From: Guillardia theta CCMP2712
Taxonomy: Eukaryota; Cryptophyceae; Pyrenomonadales; Geminigeraceae
Assembly: GCF_000315625.1 (NCBI RefSeq)
Contig: NW_005434644.1
Coordinates: 179,992-243,991 of the forward strand
Direction: 5' to 3'
DNA length: 64,000 bases
The notes beneath the pieces are model-generated. The model saw nothing but the letters and a program-made list of their open reading frames with translations, was not told the DNA's origin and searched no databases. Numbering within the stretch: the stretch's first letter is position 1; every line of letters starts with the position of its first letter. Positions 48,159 to 59,505 of the stretch are shown piece by piece. A program made the position numbers and the translations under genes.

Positions 48159-50890
48159 TCAGTCGTCGTCCAGGTTGGATACTATAGAAACCGATTCATC
48201 CCAGTCATTCAAAACCGATTCTCCCATCTCCTCCTCCTGATCCTGTTGGGGAACCTTCCTCTGCTTCTCCTTGGGTTCAGGGACTTTGCTCTGCCTCTCA
48301 GGGACCTTCCTCCGCTCCTCCTCTGGAAGCATCCAGTTCATCCTCTGAGGAGAAACGTGACACCTGTAGCAAATCTCCTCGAGGACAGTGTCGTCGCTCG
48401 TCCTCACCTCCAGCTTCGCCTTCCGGATGTGGCATCTTCCACAGATTGTGTCCTCCTCGTCTTCGTCTTCGTCCTCGTCACCATTCCCCTCCTCATCATC
48501 GGAGACCTCTACACGTTCAAACTTGGAGTAGTCGGTCAGGCCAGAAGAAGCAGCTGACGCGTTGCGGGAGCGCTGGATGTTGTCGAGAAAGCCTTGTTGC
48601 ATCGCCGTCTGGTCGATCTTCCAGACCTTGTCGTAGGCGCGGTACTGGTCCTCCAGGTTGGCGCTGTCATTGCGAGGAGGGATTTTTGAGACGATGTTGA
48701 TGCCCTTGATGTGACTCCGCACGAACGAAGGAGTCGGGGAGTTCGCGTCATGACAGTAGAGGGTAACGTTGGGAGTGGAAGCATCGATGACAGCGCAGCT
48801 CTCTTCGTCCTCGGCCTCCTCGCTCACATCGAACTCCCCCGTCAAGAGCTGCTCTTGCCTCACTTTGAACATGTATGCATCTGCTGCCAGCCTTCCTGTG
48901 GCGTTCGGCGCGATCGCCAGGTTGCCGGATGTGTTAGAAGGGATTGGAGCAGGCCCGGTCAAAGGGGACGCGTCATCCTTTTTCGGCTGGCTCCTCAGCG
49001 GCACCTTGAAAAAATCCTCGATGCCGATCTTCTTCCTCTTCGGAAGTTCGGATTCAACCTGCTGGTCATCGCTCATCCTTCTTGGCTCCTCCTCAGCACT
49101 GTTGTGCATTCTGACGTCACCGTCCGTTCCGTTCCTTGCGACGTCTTGTTCCCAGGTGTGTTGCTCGAACTCGTTCACCACGTTTTCACTCGTGTCGCTC
49201 GATTCGCTTTCCTGATAGACAACCTCTTGGTCCAACAGCAACTTTCCGCGAGTCGTGGGTCTAGCATCCTTTTCAAAACTCTCCTCGGCCTTCTCGCCAG
49301 GCTCCGCCACTCCTCCTTTCCTCTGCTCCTCCGCCCCGTCCTCCCCCTCCTTCCTCCTCTCTCCCCCTTCCTCCCCAAACTTGAAGGGAGATCGTTTCAC
49401 GTTCGATTGAAACTTGACCGTTATCCCAAAGCGTTCCTGCAAGAACTCGAAGAAAAGTTTCTTTCGTTTCCTCAACAGCTCGAACTTATCCATACGAGAC
49501 CGTGGCATGCTCCGACGTCGAATCTTGGCAACACTCAGCGCCTCCTCGAGGTGCCTGCTCAACTTGACAAGAGACACTTTGAGAAAGTTGTCGCTCGTCA
49601 TCTCATCAGTGAAGAAATCTTTCGGAGCATGGCTGAGCTGGATGCGCAAGGAGGTCAGGAAGTTGTGAAAGAGCCCCGGCCGTCGCAGGATGAGGTCTTG
49701 GGAGGACGAGAAGTGGAAGACCATTTCTTTCCAGAACTCGAAGGCCGACAGCGAGTTCAGCAGGAGGAAGGTGATGTAGGACAGTTGAAACTCTCCGAGG
49801 AGGCGGGATTGATTCCCCGAGTGTGACTGCAAGAGGATTTCCTCTATCACAAGGGTTGCCCAATCCACATTCAGCAGCCTCGTCTTCGATTGTCCCAGAC
49901 TTAATTGCACCCGATCAAGTTGGGTGAAGAGAACGGTCCTGGCTGGCCCTGGGAAATGCGCAACTAGCTCTCTGGACCTGCAGGATGTCTATGTCAAGGA
50001 AATGTGATTCTCAGGTTCTTTCAAGTTGTTGATGTGGATGTTTTCATTATTGACTCAGCCAGCAACCAGCAGACCCATCAGACAACATGACGCTCAAAGG
50101 CTCAGTCGGCAAAACAGCTCAATGTATCACCATATCATCATAACACAACACCTCCCATCCCTCCCATCCTCTTGTCTTTGACTTCCTCCAGCTGAGCTCA
50201 CCTATCGTCTCGCTTGCTCTCCTCGTCCGGATCCCCGGGAATGAGATGTTCCGTCATCCCATGACGGTCAAAAGACAATCCTGCTGAAACAAGCACATGC
50301 TCGTCAACGAAGGCCGTCATATCCCGCCATCCGTCGTCATCCGACGACGGCGCGAGCCCCCTGTCAAAGTCGAATTTCCGCACTCCTTCTTCGAATCTCA
50401 GTCTGCTCTCCTCGTCCATGCCGCAGCCAGGAGCGAAGTCTACATACAGATCCCAAGTCATTCCTCCTTATGCGGCTGCCTGCCAGCCCCTCTCACCTTC
50501 CAGCTCCTTGTCCCACTGCCGGACAAGCACGCGGCCTTTAACAGCCTTGTACCAGATGCCTTCCATCATGCCATGCCCCCCATCCCAGTAGAGGAAGTGC
50601 AACCCCGGGGGGATCATCTTGAATCCCTTGAAGATAGGGCCCGCCACCCACGCCATCATGTCGAAGCCAACCTCTCGCTCGTTGGGAAAGTTGAGGAGCA
50701 GAATCGACGCTCCTTCCCTGATCCTCACGAGCGCCTGGTCGTTGCTCATGTTGATGTTGTTCTGCAGCTTGCCCCATGGAATTCGACACTGCTCAAACAT
50801 GCGGGCGCGGAAATCGCTCGCGTTCAGTCCTACATCCGTGCTGTTGAAGTCGTCGTGGTACGATGATCGCTCGTCCATCGACATGCTCAT
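48159..50890 (-). CDS. AAR2: AAR2-like U5 snRNP assembly factor with C-terminal zinc-binding extension
   Basis: Three main exons. The first (start 50890, MSMSMDERSSYHDDF) carries the AAR2 N-domain: IREGASILLLNFPNEREVGF, FKGFKMIPPGLHFLYWDGGH. A middle exon (about 50198-50461) gives DFAPGCGMDEESRLRFEEGV. The last begins near 49980 with LVAHFPGPARTVLFTQLDR and contains the AAR2 C-domain: LLGEFQLSYITFLLLNSLSA, FEFWKEMVFHFSSS, then APKDFFTDEMTSDNFLKVSL. AAR2 holds Prp8 in the immature U5 particle before Brr2 replaces it. Usual AAR2 ends there; here about 400 more residues follow, acidic and disordered, with CGRCHIRKAKLEVRTSDDTV...CYRCH, a likely zinc ribbon of two CxxC pairs. The GTG-started long frame is not the true N-terminus. 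Convergent with the OSCA-like gene. Confidence 0.85.
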
Positions 50891-50937
50891 TCTTGCGACT
50901 GCACATCAGCTACACGAACATATTCAGGTTGTTCCAC

Positions 50938-51201
50938 TTACTCCTTCGACGGTGTCGACGACTCGCTTCCTCCCCGAAGCTCTAGCGCGCCCGTTGGTCG
51001 ACGGAGCAGGCAACGGTGGCTGAGAATGTTGTGAAGACGTTGTCGAGCTACTGGAAGGCAGCAGGAGGAGTGGCAATTGCCTTGGGAGTGGAATGCTGCT
51101 GATAGTAGGCCCGTTTCTTGGATAGGGCTCTGCTCACAAACCATGACGAATTCTGTGATTATCAACAAGAGAAACACAACTTTACATCTGGACCTCAACA
51201 T
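50938..51201 (-). CDS. Small predicted secreted protein
   Basis: From ATG 51201 an 87-residue product begins MLRSRCKVVFLLLIITEFVM, a clear signal peptide. The mature part has CHSSCCLPVARQRLHNI and LELRGGSESSTPSKE. No family recognised. The LRGG tetrapeptide also appears near the N-termini of the ankyrin protein (LRLRGGG) and, as IRGG, the CR-like protein. It may be the first exon of a longer gene. Confidence 0.35.
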   Translation of the reverse strand: MLRSRCKVVFLLLIITEFVMVCEQSPIQETGLLSAAFHSQGNCHSSCCLPVARQRLHNILSHRCLLRRPTGALELRGGSESSTPSKE

Positions 51202-52445
51202 CGGGACTGGTGCTCGGTTCAATCAGGACCGATCGAGTCCTTGACGTGACATGAAAACATCAAACGTTTCATCACATTGGACGCGCTGTAAGGGAAACAC
51301 AGCTCTTATCTTGCTTTCATGCATGTCACCTTCGTCTCTTGTCTCCTGTGCTCCCCTCTGTCTCCACCTCCTCGCTCCTCACCTCCCACACCTCCATTCT
51401 CGACCAGCCGCAACCTCCCCGACTTTGTACCACCCTCGACCCCCCAGCCAACATACCACCCACCCATATTTACCCTAGCGTTTACGAGAGAAGGACCCAT
51501 GGTGGTTGTACCCACCCACCCACCCACCCACCCACACTCAATCATTCCAGCACCTCACTGGTGTAACGTCTTGTAACGATTGCTCCTACGGTTATCAATC
51601 TTTTGTTTTAACGGCAATGAAACGTTTCTGTAACGTGACACGAAACGGAATAACGTTTTTTTTTAGGGCGGAAAGCCTCGTGCACGGGAAAAGGAGGAAA
51701 TGGCGAGGACGGAGAGTCAGTAGGAGCGTGCAGGGACGGGGAGAAGACGAGATGAGAACATGGATGGTGGAAGATGCTGTGGTGAAGATGACGATAGAGT
51801 CAACCAGCCAACTGAAGGAGGAACGAGGAGTGCATAAGAGGATGCTGTGATGAGCATGGAGAGAAGCGGCGCGTTGTTTCGACCAACATCTGATCTGACT
51901 TCGACATTTTGAACTGTTTATGTCCAATGTTGGTGTATCCTTCTATCTTTGATCCAGTTATTTGCGTTTCTGTGTTGAGCTTCGTGAGTTTATCTTGCTT
52001 AATGGCATATTGTCCGTGTATTTCTCGTTTCACAATATCAAGCGCATTTTTTTATGTCTTCTTTCGTGTTGTCTGGAGGTGGGAGGGCACAGCAATGCCT
52101 GCAATTGCTCACTTATTCCCATTCATGTATCTTCGCAGATTGTTGCAATACTGGAAATGTTTGAGAGCAGGATGTAGAATCAGCTGTGAGGGTTCGAGGG
52201 CAGGACAAAACGCATTTTGGCCTGTATTTATTGTAGTCTCCCCTCTGCTTGGATGTTTTCACGAGAAACATGGTGTATTGTGTGCTCTAGATCAGTCAAG
52301 GTGTGCATTGTGGAATGCTTTGGATGTTTTCCCGCTCCCTCCTGCCCTTCGCTCGTTTCTTTCTTCTATTGTCAGTGCTCACTAAGGCAGCAGCCCGTGG
52401 CAGAACCGAGAAAGTCCAAAGACTGACGGCTTATTCTTGGCAGAG
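51202..52445. other. Intergenic upstream of eL42; (CCAC)n tract
   Basis: A CCAC/CACC array at about 51508-51538 sits in a CCACCC-rich stretch. The AT-richer part 51890-52430 is the eL42 upstream region. TTCTTGGCAG immediately before the AGATGG start context may be a 5'-UTR intron acceptor. Confidence 0.45.
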
Positions 52446-52769
52446 ATGGTGAACTTTCCGAAGGAATTGAAGTCTTATTGTAAGCACAAGGACTGCAAGA
52501 ACCATCAGAAGTGGAAGGTTACCCAGTACAAGAAGGGCAAGGACTCTCTCTATGCCCAGGGAAAGCGTCGTTACGATCGCAAGCAGTCAGGTTTCGGTGG
52601 TCAGACTAAGCCCGTGTTCCACAAGAAAGCCAAGGTTACCAAGAAGATCACTCTCAAGATGAAGTGCGAGAAGTGCTCCATGCTCAAGATGAAGAACATC
52701 GGCCGCTGCAAGCACTTCGAGCTCGGAGCTGAGAAGAAGAAGAAGGGTCCCACCATCCACGGAAGATAG
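52446..52769 (+). CDS. RPL44: Cytosolic ribosomal protein eL42 (L44/L36a)
   Basis: A 107-residue intronless frame, full length for the family. It starts [20 protein letters not shown] and ends [16 protein letters not shown]. The zinc-binding cysteines (CKHKDC near the start and [18 protein letters not shown] in the C-terminal half) are present, as is [15 protein letters not shown], which surrounds the position near the tRNA CCA end in the large-subunit E site. The Pro in KPVF is the residue whose change in yeast gives cycloheximide resistance, so this copy looks like the sensitive form. Codon use is strongly C-ending, as expected of a highly expressed gene. ATG 52446 is chosen over the in-frame TTG upstream because MVN is the conserved start. 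Confidence 0.97.
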   Translation: MVNFPKELKSYCKHKDCKNHQKWKVTQYKKGKDSLYAQGKRRYDRKQSGFGGQTKPVFHKKAKVTKKITLKMKCEKCSMLKMKNIGRCKHFELGAEKKKKGPTIHGR

Positions 52770-53360
52770 ATGTCTTTTTTGTTCGTTCGTAAGACCTTTG
52801 CCAAAAACGACTCGACGCGCGTGCTGCCTCTGCTGATAGTTCATTCCATGTGCTCCCTCGAGCCTCGTCCTTGGGTCTTGATGGATCCCGCCTTCTGAAG
52901 CTCCTCTCTTGTTCTTCTTCCTCTTCCTTCTCGCTCGACGAGCTTCCCAGTCTCTTTCCTCCACAGCCTCCTTGCACGATCCGTTCACTCCTAGTCTTCA
53001 ATCTCTTCCCCGCTCAAATACGTACACCCCCCTCCCCCCCTCATAAAAACCTCCCCGCCCCGAACTCCTTCTCCAGCTCCCCCTCACCTCTGGTCACTGA
53101 CCACTGCTGCAGCCATTCTCCCTGCTCCTCCAAAGCTCCTGCTTTCTTGACTAGAGTATCATACCATGGTCAAGCCCTGATCCCTCTCCCTGCTCCCTGC
53201 TCCCTCCCTCTATCGATTATCCCATTCCTTGTGCTCTCCTCCCTCCTCCCTGTCTCGTCTCCCACGCGCCTCTCTCATGCAGCCCTCCCCCTTGCATTCA
53301 TCCGTCTCTGCTGTCAGCCATGGGTGCCAAGAGCTCGCCCTGGCAGGGGCAGAGCGCAGG
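52770..53360. other. Intergenic, pyrimidine-rich
   Basis: Pyrimidine-rich DNA between eL42 and the FSH1-like gene; no gene seen. An in-frame extension is not evident for the latter. Confidence 0.5.
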
Positions 53361-54457
53361 ATGCTCAACATACTGTGCCTGCATGGCTACCGGCAGACGC
53401 GCAAGGGATTCTACGGCAGAACATCAGCTTTCAGGAAGAGTCTCAAGAAGGTGAGGAGGCCAGACCTCTCATCGTGATGATTGGTATCGCTTCCTGACCT
53501 TCGTCCTCCTCCTCGTCCTCCTCCTCCTCTCGTACATGCTCAGATCGCCAACTTTCACTACCTGGAGGCTCCATTTCTAGTTAGCCAGGATGGAGATACG
53601 GCACAACCTGTGCCAAGAACCCAGGGAGATGAAGAGCAAGGAGACCCAGGAGGAGATCGCGACGAGGTCCGCTGCATTTTGCTTCCACTTCCACTTCTTC
53701 TTCCTCTTCCTCTACCTTGTGCTCGTAGCCTGACTCTGCTCTTCCTCGAACCTGGAAGGTGGTATCTAGAAGGAGATGTTGGTGGAAGGAGTGGATCCAG
53801 GACGGCATACTCGTCCTCGATGGTTGTCAACAGCATGCGATCGCTCCGTGTGACTCGAGGACGTCAGGGCTAGAGACTTCGCTCGAGCTTGTCTTGCAAG
53901 CCATCCAGACGGATGGACCTTTCGATGGCATCTGCGGGTTCTCGCAGGGAGCGGCACTAGCAGCAGCTGTGTGCAGGTTGACAGCGTGGGGGGAGTGGGG
54001 GCGGGGAGGGAAGAGGAAGCAACAGCATGCATGTGATCATTGGCATGTGGCAGGAGGCTAGAAGGCACATCCTTCAGCCATGGCATTCGCTTCCTCCTCC
54101 TCTTCAGCGGCTACTCCATCGCCTCCCAGCCGACGGCAGGGCTAACGCTCCTCCGCACACCTTCGCTGCATGTTTGGGGGCTCCAGGACGCACAGGTCGA
54201 CCCCATCTCTTCCCAGCTCCTCTGCTCACGTTGAGCAGGTCCCGAGCATGAGCAGCGAGCGATTGTCCAAGGATTTTGCAGAGCCTCAGGTGTGGAGTTC
54301 GCTGCTAGCGCTCTTGTGTGTGAACACAACTCAACAGGTTCACGTCCATGACGGCGGCCACTACATTCCCACCAACCCAGAGGCAAGGAGGCTCTACAAC
54401 GACTTCATGCTGCCATTCACAGCTTCCGACTCTGCAGCAAATGCTTTAATAAACTAA
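53361..54457 (+). CDS. FSH1/OVCA2-family serine hydrolase
   Basis: About six exons. Start MLNILCLHGYRQTRKGFYGR (53361-53450) is the typical family N-terminus, carrying the oxyanion-loop LHGYRQ. Exon 2 opens IANFHYLEAPFLV (53544). Later exons give CWWKEWIQDGI, GLETSLELVLQAIQTDGPFD with GICGFSQGAALAAAVCR (nucleophile Ser in GFSQG), IRFLLLFSGYSIASQ, LHVWGLQDAQVDP (catalytic Asp) and, after a 48-nt intron, VHVHDGGHYIPTNPEA (catalytic His). Stop at 54455-54457. The Ser-Asp-His triad and alpha/beta-hydrolase order are complete, with normal length (about 240-280 residues). Members hydrolyse esters such as medium- and long-chain p-nitrophenyl esters in vitro; the natural substrate is unknown. Convergent with the transporter gene, 237 bp away. 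Confidence 0.87.
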
Positions 54458-54694
54458 TGAATCGAGTATACAAACGCTAATGTACAGCTTCACTCGCGCA
54501 AGCCCAGGCAACCAACAATAGCACAGTACTGTTGCTTGCCTGCACTTACAGCCATCCATCCGAATTGGGGACGCGCAAAGTTGCTAGTAAACAGAGAATC
54601 CACGAGGAGACGCTTCGTTTTCGATCTGAAAAAACGGCATGTTCACATTGAAGCATCTCCACAGGTTTCTGCGCGGACCTGGAAAACGTTTTCA

Positions 54695-55964
54695 TCACGC
54701 GTAATCACCATTGCCCTTCTCCCTGAGCTGTTCAATACAAAAATCGTCGTCATACTTTTTCAGAATCGCATCATTCGGCAAAGTCGACGAAGGAACGAAA
54801 ACGCTCACCAAGGTTTCAAGTGTAGCCGATCCTTTCTCGTTCAGACCAGCCTCAATCGTGCCTTCAGACGCGTTGCTCGAGATTTTCCCCACGCTGTACA
54901 GGATAGCGCCGAATCCAACCACACAAGCTGCTATAGACTTATTGGTGGTCAGGCACTGTGCTGGATTGTGTTCGCAAAACCATACACCAGACACGATGAA
55001 AACCCCGATTGCTCGCAGCGCAGTCAATATCCCAGTTGAAACGGCGCCCGTATGGCAGATAAGATGGAAGAAAGACATGTTGTGAAGAAACGCGCTGAAA
55101 ACTAATAGAAAATACAAGAACAATACACTCTCCATGTGGCCGCCCTTCTCCCTGACTTTGTGGACCACCAGCATGTCCCAATGAGGGATGGTATAGCAAC
55201 CGAAGTACAATAAATGTGCCAAGCAACCATAGGTCCCCACCATCAAGCAGAGCTGCTGGGGGACAATGGAGGCAGATCCTTTTGATAGAATAAACTCATT
55301 GATCACGTATGAGCCAGCATACCCCACACAACCAATCAGTGTAATTGTGATTCCAAGAATGAATCGCTCCGCTGCCTCATCAAAATGCAGCTGTGAAAAT
55401 ATATCAGGAACCGATGTGGTAGTGTATACACGCACCATCATAGAATCTTGTGAAGTCACAGCCAAACCACAGGCAATACTGAACAGGCCGAGCCATTGGA
55501 TCCACCCTTGTCGCTTGCCGAGGAAAAAGCGAGAGAGAATGGCGTTGAAGCAGACAACCGAGGCATATAGCACCTAGCAAAAGGAGCTTGAGGATGTTTC
55601 CTTCATAAATACGCTGTCTTACCTGAAACACCCCGCTTCCTACTATCTGAAGCCCAAGCATGCACAAAACATTGCTTCCAACATCAAAGACCGCAGAAAA
55701 GAAAACTCTTCTTTGACTGATATAGGCTGGTTTGCGGCTGATGGGTAAGAGTACAACCAGAAACATCCCTGCATACGTTGGAAAGGACAGGAGCATTGTT
55801 GAGGGTTCTGCACCACCTTGGTAGAAGATGTGTTGGTTGCATATGGTTGTGAAAATTCCAGTTGCCAAGAAGATGATTTGATGGCATACTGTTAAAAGAT
55901 AATCCGAACTGAACGAGCCCAGTACAGCTTTCGGCCTCGAAGACACGCTTACACCCAGCGACAT
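54695..55964 (-). CDS. DMT-superfamily (SLC35/EamA-like) transporter
   Basis: Two exons, 55623-55964 and 54695-55573, joined by a 49-nt intron at FQ|VL, give about 406 residues and roughly ten membrane helices. Features: LLTVCHQIIFLATGIFTTIC, MFLVVLLPI, FDVGSNVLCMLGLQIVGSGV leading to VLYASVVCFNAILSRFFLGK (the conserved helix 3-4 hinge with a basic loop), WLGLFSIACGLAVTSQD, LGITITLIGCVGYAGSYVIN, VLFLYFLLVFSAFLHNMSFF, TGAVSTGILTALRAIGVFIV and IAACVVGFGAILYSVGK. The two-fold repeat and GxxxY-type ends fit nucleotide-sugar or drug/metabolite carriers. The substrate cannot be read from the sequence. The C-tail is hydrophilic and likely cytosolic. Confidence 0.8.
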
Positions 55965-57306
55965 GCCAGCGTTAGTCTGATAATCAAGTCGCTCGCATCA
56001 ATTCGTTTTGAGCCTATCTTTGACTCTGAAGCAAACAGTCGCCAACAACTTTGCAAGAAATCGTCAGCCTGTAACCTGACAAATCGATGAGTCGGAACAA
56101 ACCAAGAAAGGAGATGAGGTCTCTTGGAGTGAGATGGATGGAGAATCAACACAACATCATCGCAAGTTGGTATGTTCACAATCTAGATGGCGCAGCGATC
56201 GAGAGGAAGTTCGCCATTCATGTCCGGACTCAGACAACATGGCGAGCGAAAGCAGGGGCCAAGAGGGTTGAGGACAGGGGCGAGCGGGAATTGTAGACGC
56301 ATTCAGGCATGAAGGGATCAAACAAACGAAAGCAATCGCAAAAAGCGGCGAGATATCAACGAGATGAAGAGGCAGGAGGAGGGAAGTCAGATATGCATTG
56401 AGGCGCCGAAGTCGCGCTAGTGCCTTCCCCACCTGCTGCCATGGAACGGCGACAACGGCGGGGGGAAAGATCACGGGACACGTGGGAGGGTAGTCTTTGG
56501 GGGTAGGGGGGTAGTAAGACCCTCGAAAGTACCCACCAATTTAACTTCAAATACGGGTGCATTTACAGGGTGGGTACTTTGTGACCCCGATGGGAAACAC
56601 CTGCTGGCCTGGTATGGAGGACAAGGGGCAGTGGTGGGGTTAGGGGATAATTTTGGGGGTGGAAACCCTTCGTACAGAAATCTGTATACTAAAATTTAGA
56701 CAATATTTTATTTGTATTGAAAAAGTAAAATATTTGGTACTGAGTCGAGGGGTTTGCGGAACTCGTTGGGTCGAACGCTCCACGAAGGTGTAGGCGAGGG
56801 CGGTACCACGCACCTGCAGGGTGGGGTACTCCAGGGTCAGCTATATGGTAGGGGTGGTGAAGGCGGAATAATTGGATGAGTGGCTGCAGGGGGTATGGTC
56901 GAAAGGTAGGGTACTGATGGGTCAAATAGGGGGTCTGTAGTTACAAGGGTGGGTAGTCAGTTGTTGCAATGGAAATCTTACGGATGGATCTTTGCGCGAA
57001 TACTGTTCACGGATATCCTTGCGGATACTTTTCGAGAATTCTTTCCTGGGGTATCCTTCGGGATACTTTTACTGGGACGCCACATCTGGTTTCGTCCAGC
57101 ATGGAGGAACTGCGCTTGACGATGCGCGACGAGCGACGGATGGCGGACCGATGCGAGCCCCTCGAGGAGGAAGGAGGATGACGAGAATGAGCGCAGAGCG
57201 GAAGAGGCAGAGGAAGAAGGTGAGGGAGCGGAAGAGAAGCTGAAGGAGCAAGGAAAGGGGAGCAGGTTTTCTGGTCGGTTACCAACAGGCAGCACGGGCT
57301 GCCTTG
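55965..57306. other. Intergenic with GGGTGG/GGGTAC tracts; possible first exon of the TBC gene
   Basis: 56490-56960 is rich in GGGGTAGG, GGGTGGGTA and GTACTGA words. At 57010-57085 two copies of a GGATATCCTTGCGGATACTT-like unit occur. An ATG at about 57102 (MEELRLTMRDERRMAD) and a charged stretch to 57219 may be an upstream exon of the TBC gene, spliced by GTGAGG to CCAACAG before 57290. Confidence 0.45.
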
Positions 57307-59362
57307 ATGAATCAGCGGATACGTTTGTTGAGGTTGGTGGGAGTAGCTCCTCCTACCTCCTGCCCTTCGCGCGGAGGAGATGAAGAAAAGAAGGAAGGGG
57401 ACAGGAGCCTCGACGTGCTGCTTTCGCAGGAGGTTGTGGACCTCGGTGCGCTGCGGAGTGCTGTGGGAGAAGGGAAATGTTGCCCGAGCAATCGCCTTGT
57501 TTGCTGGAGGCTCGTCATGGGGATTCTCCCTCCCGAGAGCGACAGATGGTGCATGGTTGCCAGGGAGCTCAGCGACTGGTACGAAGAGATATCCAAGGCG
57601 GCTCCCTTGTTGTGCAAAGGGTCGTTGCAGAGCTCGTCGTTGAAGTACATGCTGCACGATACGGGGAAAGAGAACACTACAGCCTTGATCTCAGCAGAGA
57701 AGTTGTACAGAGAGTACCTGATGAAGCTGCTGATCGAAGGAAGACGGCCACAGAGCATCATGCCTTGGTTGAGATGCGACACCTTGGACAAGGTCAATCA
57801 TTCCATGACAGAATCGAAGGCTTCCCAGATGTACAACGCTGATGACATCAACGCACCATGCATCGCTTACGTCTTTAGTGCGTCTTTCTCTCATTCCGAC
57901 TCAGATCGACATGCGATTTTCTGGTGTTACTTCCATTTCATGGAGCTTTTTTCGAATCCTGGATGCAGTTACAAGAGGCTGCACACGGTAACCTCCATGG
58001 TACGGGAATCTGATCCAGACATGGTGAAGCATGTCCAATCAACAGGCCTTGATCTCAAAGACCTCCTGCAGAGTTGGTTTCGAACCTGCTTCACTGTATG
58101 TCTTTCAATCGACTCCCTTGTTTTGCTCTGGGACAGGCTTCTGGCTTACGGAGTAGATTTCTCAGTCTTCTTTGCGATTGCGCTTCTCAACTACATAAGA
58201 CCAGTCTTACTCAGGAGCGAAGACAAGCAATCGATGCTGCAGATATTCCTCAGTGTGCATGAGCTCGTGCCCTCAGTACAAGACATCATAGCCAGTGCCA
58301 TCACTATGCTCAACAGCAAAACGCACCTCACACAAAAGCTCTGGCGGCCCAAGCTGAATGATTACTGCATGCAGGTCAAGCTTATGGTACCATCAGCATT
58401 GAAGCTTCTGGCTGGACCAGGGGACTGCGTCTATCATAGTTCCGCGTACGACTACACGACCTCAGATTTCTGTTTGTACAAAGGGGAAATGACGTATGGA
58501 GGGGCTTCTATCTCGGTGGTAAGAGTGGAAAACAGCTTCGAGGGTATTGGCCCTGAAACCTTCTTCAGCAACGTTGCCCTCGAAAACAAGATCGCCACAG
58601 AAAAAGTCAGTGACAGCTATCCTGTTGCAGTTCAATGTAATGTGGTTCATCGGCTAGGGAGAATGGTGTATCTGGTGCGCGAGACATGGCAGACGGCCAG
58701 CGGGGCAAAACGAGACCTCCTCATGCTCACTGCACATGTGAAGCTGCCGGATGAAGGTTGGCTGGTCGTTTCACAGAGCATCGATGTCAGAGAAGATCCA
58801 AGTTTCCATGACTTGGATGCCTCTCTCAGCAAGTTCTCATCCATCTCTCGAGCCTGGTTGATCTCCCCCCTGTATCTTCCGACCAATTGTCCGTGCAGCA
58901 GCTGCTCGGCAACAAGCCAGGCTCATGCGTATGAGGACACGGGGAGCTCGTTCTCTCGCACCTTCTCCGACATGCAGGTCGACATGCTGGTCGCTGGGGC
59001 TTCAGGAGGTGTGTTGCCAAGCACTCAGGGGTTAACCTACCTGCCCGTGCCTAGCAAGGACATGAAACACAGTTGCAACACTCATAACAAGCTGTGGCGA
59101 ACGTACGACAAGTTTGCCTCAAAGTTTGATGCGAATGAGCTGCGCCATCCTGTTGCTGGACGGCTCTGTGGAGTCTGCGTGCGTGGAATGATGGCGATGG
59201 ACAGTCAGGTAGGGAAGTTGAAGGAGGAACATGTTGTCATACTTGTCTCACTGAGACTCTTCTCAGGCGTCACGAGCAGATCAGCGATTGGGCGTGGAAT
59301 ATCTCACAGATGTCATGAAGCATTGGAGCCTCAGCCTGGCCCAACGAAGAAACTGTACATAA
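57307..59362 (+). CDS. TBC (Rab-GAP-like) - START domain fusion protein
   Basis: An almost intronless frame of about 685 residues. The N-terminal 350 match the TBC fold, closest in feel to TBC1D19: CCPSNRLVCWRLVMGILPPE, DWYEEISKAAPLL, VNHSMTESKASQMYNADDIN, then LLQSWFRTCFTVCLSIDSLV with LLWDRLLAYGVDFSVFFAIA and LLNYIRPVLL. I do not see the canonical IxxDxxR and YxQ fingers, so GAP activity is doubtful. A START-like lipid-binding domain follows (about residues 380-550): YTTSDFCLYKGEMTYGGASI, ENSFEGIGPETFFSNVALEN, VVHRLGRMVYLVRETWQTAS and LPDEGWLVVSQSIDV. A last short exon probably joins by GTAGGG...CTCAG (59208-59266) and ends SLAQRRNCT at 59362; reading through would end at 59388. A role tethering lipid sensing to membrane traffic is inference. 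A 5' exon is likely. Confidence 0.72.
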
Positions 59363-59505
59363 ATCGGAGTGTTAGAGACGACTCGTGAGGCGCGTGGTGT
59401 TGGGAACGCTGCGAGTACAATAAGCACGGAAGAGTCCTTCTTTGACGAATCACATTGCATTTTTATGCAACATGCGTGCTTCACAAGCAACACAGAACGA
59501 CCATC

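Noticed and set aside
48711-49826. A 371-residue plus-strand open frame
   Set aside because: Shadow of the AAR2-like minus-strand exon; its Leu/Arg-rich composition reflects the complement of an acidic, charged coding strand.
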